Shown: positions 7,515 through 7,709 of the stretch, piece after piece
Layout: each line of letters begins with the position of its first letter
Position numbering within the stretch: position 1 is the stretch's first letter
Source of the DNA: Candidatus Gastranaerophilales bacterium
GTDB taxonomy: Bacteria > Cyanobacteriota > Vampirovibrionia > Gastranaerophilales > Gastranaerophilaceae
Assembly: GCA_021201175.1 (NCBI GenBank)
Contig: JAJQFK010000184.1
Location: forward strand, 1 to 7,709
Direction of reading: 5' to 3'
DNA: 7,709 nucleotides
Notes under the pieces: generated by a model
The model's input: the letters and a program-made list of their open reading frames with translations, nothing else
What the model was told of the DNA's origin: nothing
Database searches by the model: none
Program-made: the position numbers and the translations under genes

Positions 7515-7520
7515 TCTCTT
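7515..7520 (-). promoter_or_regulatory. Ribosome binding site of the SNF2 gene
   Basis: On the minus strand AAGAGA lies 4 bases before ATG 7510. It favours this start over an upstream in-frame GTG at 7549, which would add 13 residues unlike the family N-terminus. The match to the consensus is moderate. Confidence 0.5.
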
Positions 7521-7601
7521 ATATTAATTCTGCAAAAAAATATACACACTAAAGTATATTGAGCAGTAACATCCTATAATTAACTGATAACCTACAATCT
7601 A

Positions 7602-7629
7602 ATTATACATGAAATAAAAAATTTGGCAA
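7602..7629 (-). promoter_or_regulatory. Probable sigma70-type promoter of the SNF2 gene
   Basis: Read on the minus strand, TTGCCA (7629-7624) and a perfect TATAAT (7607-7602) are separated by 16 bases. Transcription would start near 7595, giving a leader of about 85 bases before ATG 7510. Box quality and location support it, although the region is AT-rich and chance matches are possible. Confidence 0.6.
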
Positions 7630-7652
7630 GTTATGAACTGATAAAAAACATA

Positions 7653-7681
7653 TTTACAAAAAATAAATGATAAAGTATACT
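7653..7681 (+). promoter_or_regulatory. Probable rightward promoter for a gene beyond the window
   Basis: TTTACA (7653-7658) and TATACT (7676-7681) are separated by exactly 17 bases on the plus strand, pointing to a start near 7688 and a gene to the right of the window. It is divergent from the SNF2 promoter. Its -10 box lies within the palindrome at 7672-7683. Confidence 0.5.
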
Positions 7682-7683
7682 TT
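7672..7683. repeat. Perfect 12-bp palindrome AAAGTATACTTT
   Basis: A perfect palindrome covering the -10 box of the predicted rightward promoter; allowing one extra T on the left, the symmetry extends outward through AATGA/TCATT. The half-site TAAAGTATA (7671-7679) recurs at 7550-7558 in the SNF2 leader. It could be an operator for a dimeric regulator, or just AT-rich coincidence. Confidence 0.4.
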
Positions 7684-7709
7684 CATTAAGAGATTTATTT
7701 TTATAATGA

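Noticed and set aside
7511..7549. GTG at 7549 as the SNF2 start
   Set aside because: The added 13 residues do not look like the family N-terminus, and ATG 7510 has a nearby purine-rich site.
7359..7562. Plus-strand open frame over the SNF2 5' end
   Set aside because: It is antisense to the SWIM-region codons and the leader, with no convincing ribosome binding site.
7702..7707. TATAAT near the right edge as a promoter
   Set aside because: No acceptable -35 box at proper spacing; the TTTACA-17-TATACT pair just upstream is better.
1..7709. Defence island, retron, CRISPR or mobile element
   Set aside because: A SNF2 helicase occurs in some defence systems, but here it has the SWIM housekeeping-like architecture and no nuclease, methylase, reverse transcriptase, transposase or repeat array nearby.

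Overview
This is a compact, AT-rich bacterial window (roughly one third G+C by eye). It holds five complete protein-coding genes and the 3' end of a sixth, with no RNA genes, CRISPR arrays or insertion sequences visible. The base composition, the multi-domain response regulator and the SWIM-type SNF2 helicase suggest a low-GC gut-type bacterium. A Gastranaerophilales (Vampirovibrionia/Melainabacteria) or clostridial host is my guess, based on general resemblance rather than on any marker gene.

Layout, left to right. (1) 1-273, +: the C-terminal ATP-binding end of a sensor histidine kinase. (2) 306-1619, +: a 437-aa REC-GGDEF-REC signalling protein. Its first receiver domain and its GGDEF motif are both degenerate, while the second receiver domain keeps its key residues. 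(3) 1630-3135, +: an M17 leucyl aminopeptidase whose ribosome binding site overlaps the preceding stop codon, so genes 1-3 look like one transcription unit. A GC-rich hairpin at 3144-3173 probably ends it. (4) 3280-3693, +: a YjbQ/UPF0047 protein. (5) 3690-4337, +: a small cytoplasmic M14 zinc peptidase resembling murein-peptide amidase MpaA, whose start overlaps the yjbQ stop in an ATGA arrangement. (6) 4334-7510, -: a 1058-aa SWIM/SNF2 helicase-like ATPase, convergent with the M14 gene and overlapping its stop codon by a few bases. The last 200 bases are an AT-rich intergenic region with a good leftward promoter for the SNF2 gene and a good rightward promoter for a gene beyond the window.

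Functionally, the left block joins two-component signalling to an aminopeptidase, the middle pair may deal with small metabolites and peptidoglycan peptides, and the right gene remodels nucleic acid-protein complexes. I see no clear evidence of a new multi-gene system. The most unusual items are the degenerate REC/GGDEF protein, the cysteine-rich tail on the aminopeptidase, and the tightly coupled yjbQ-M14 pair.
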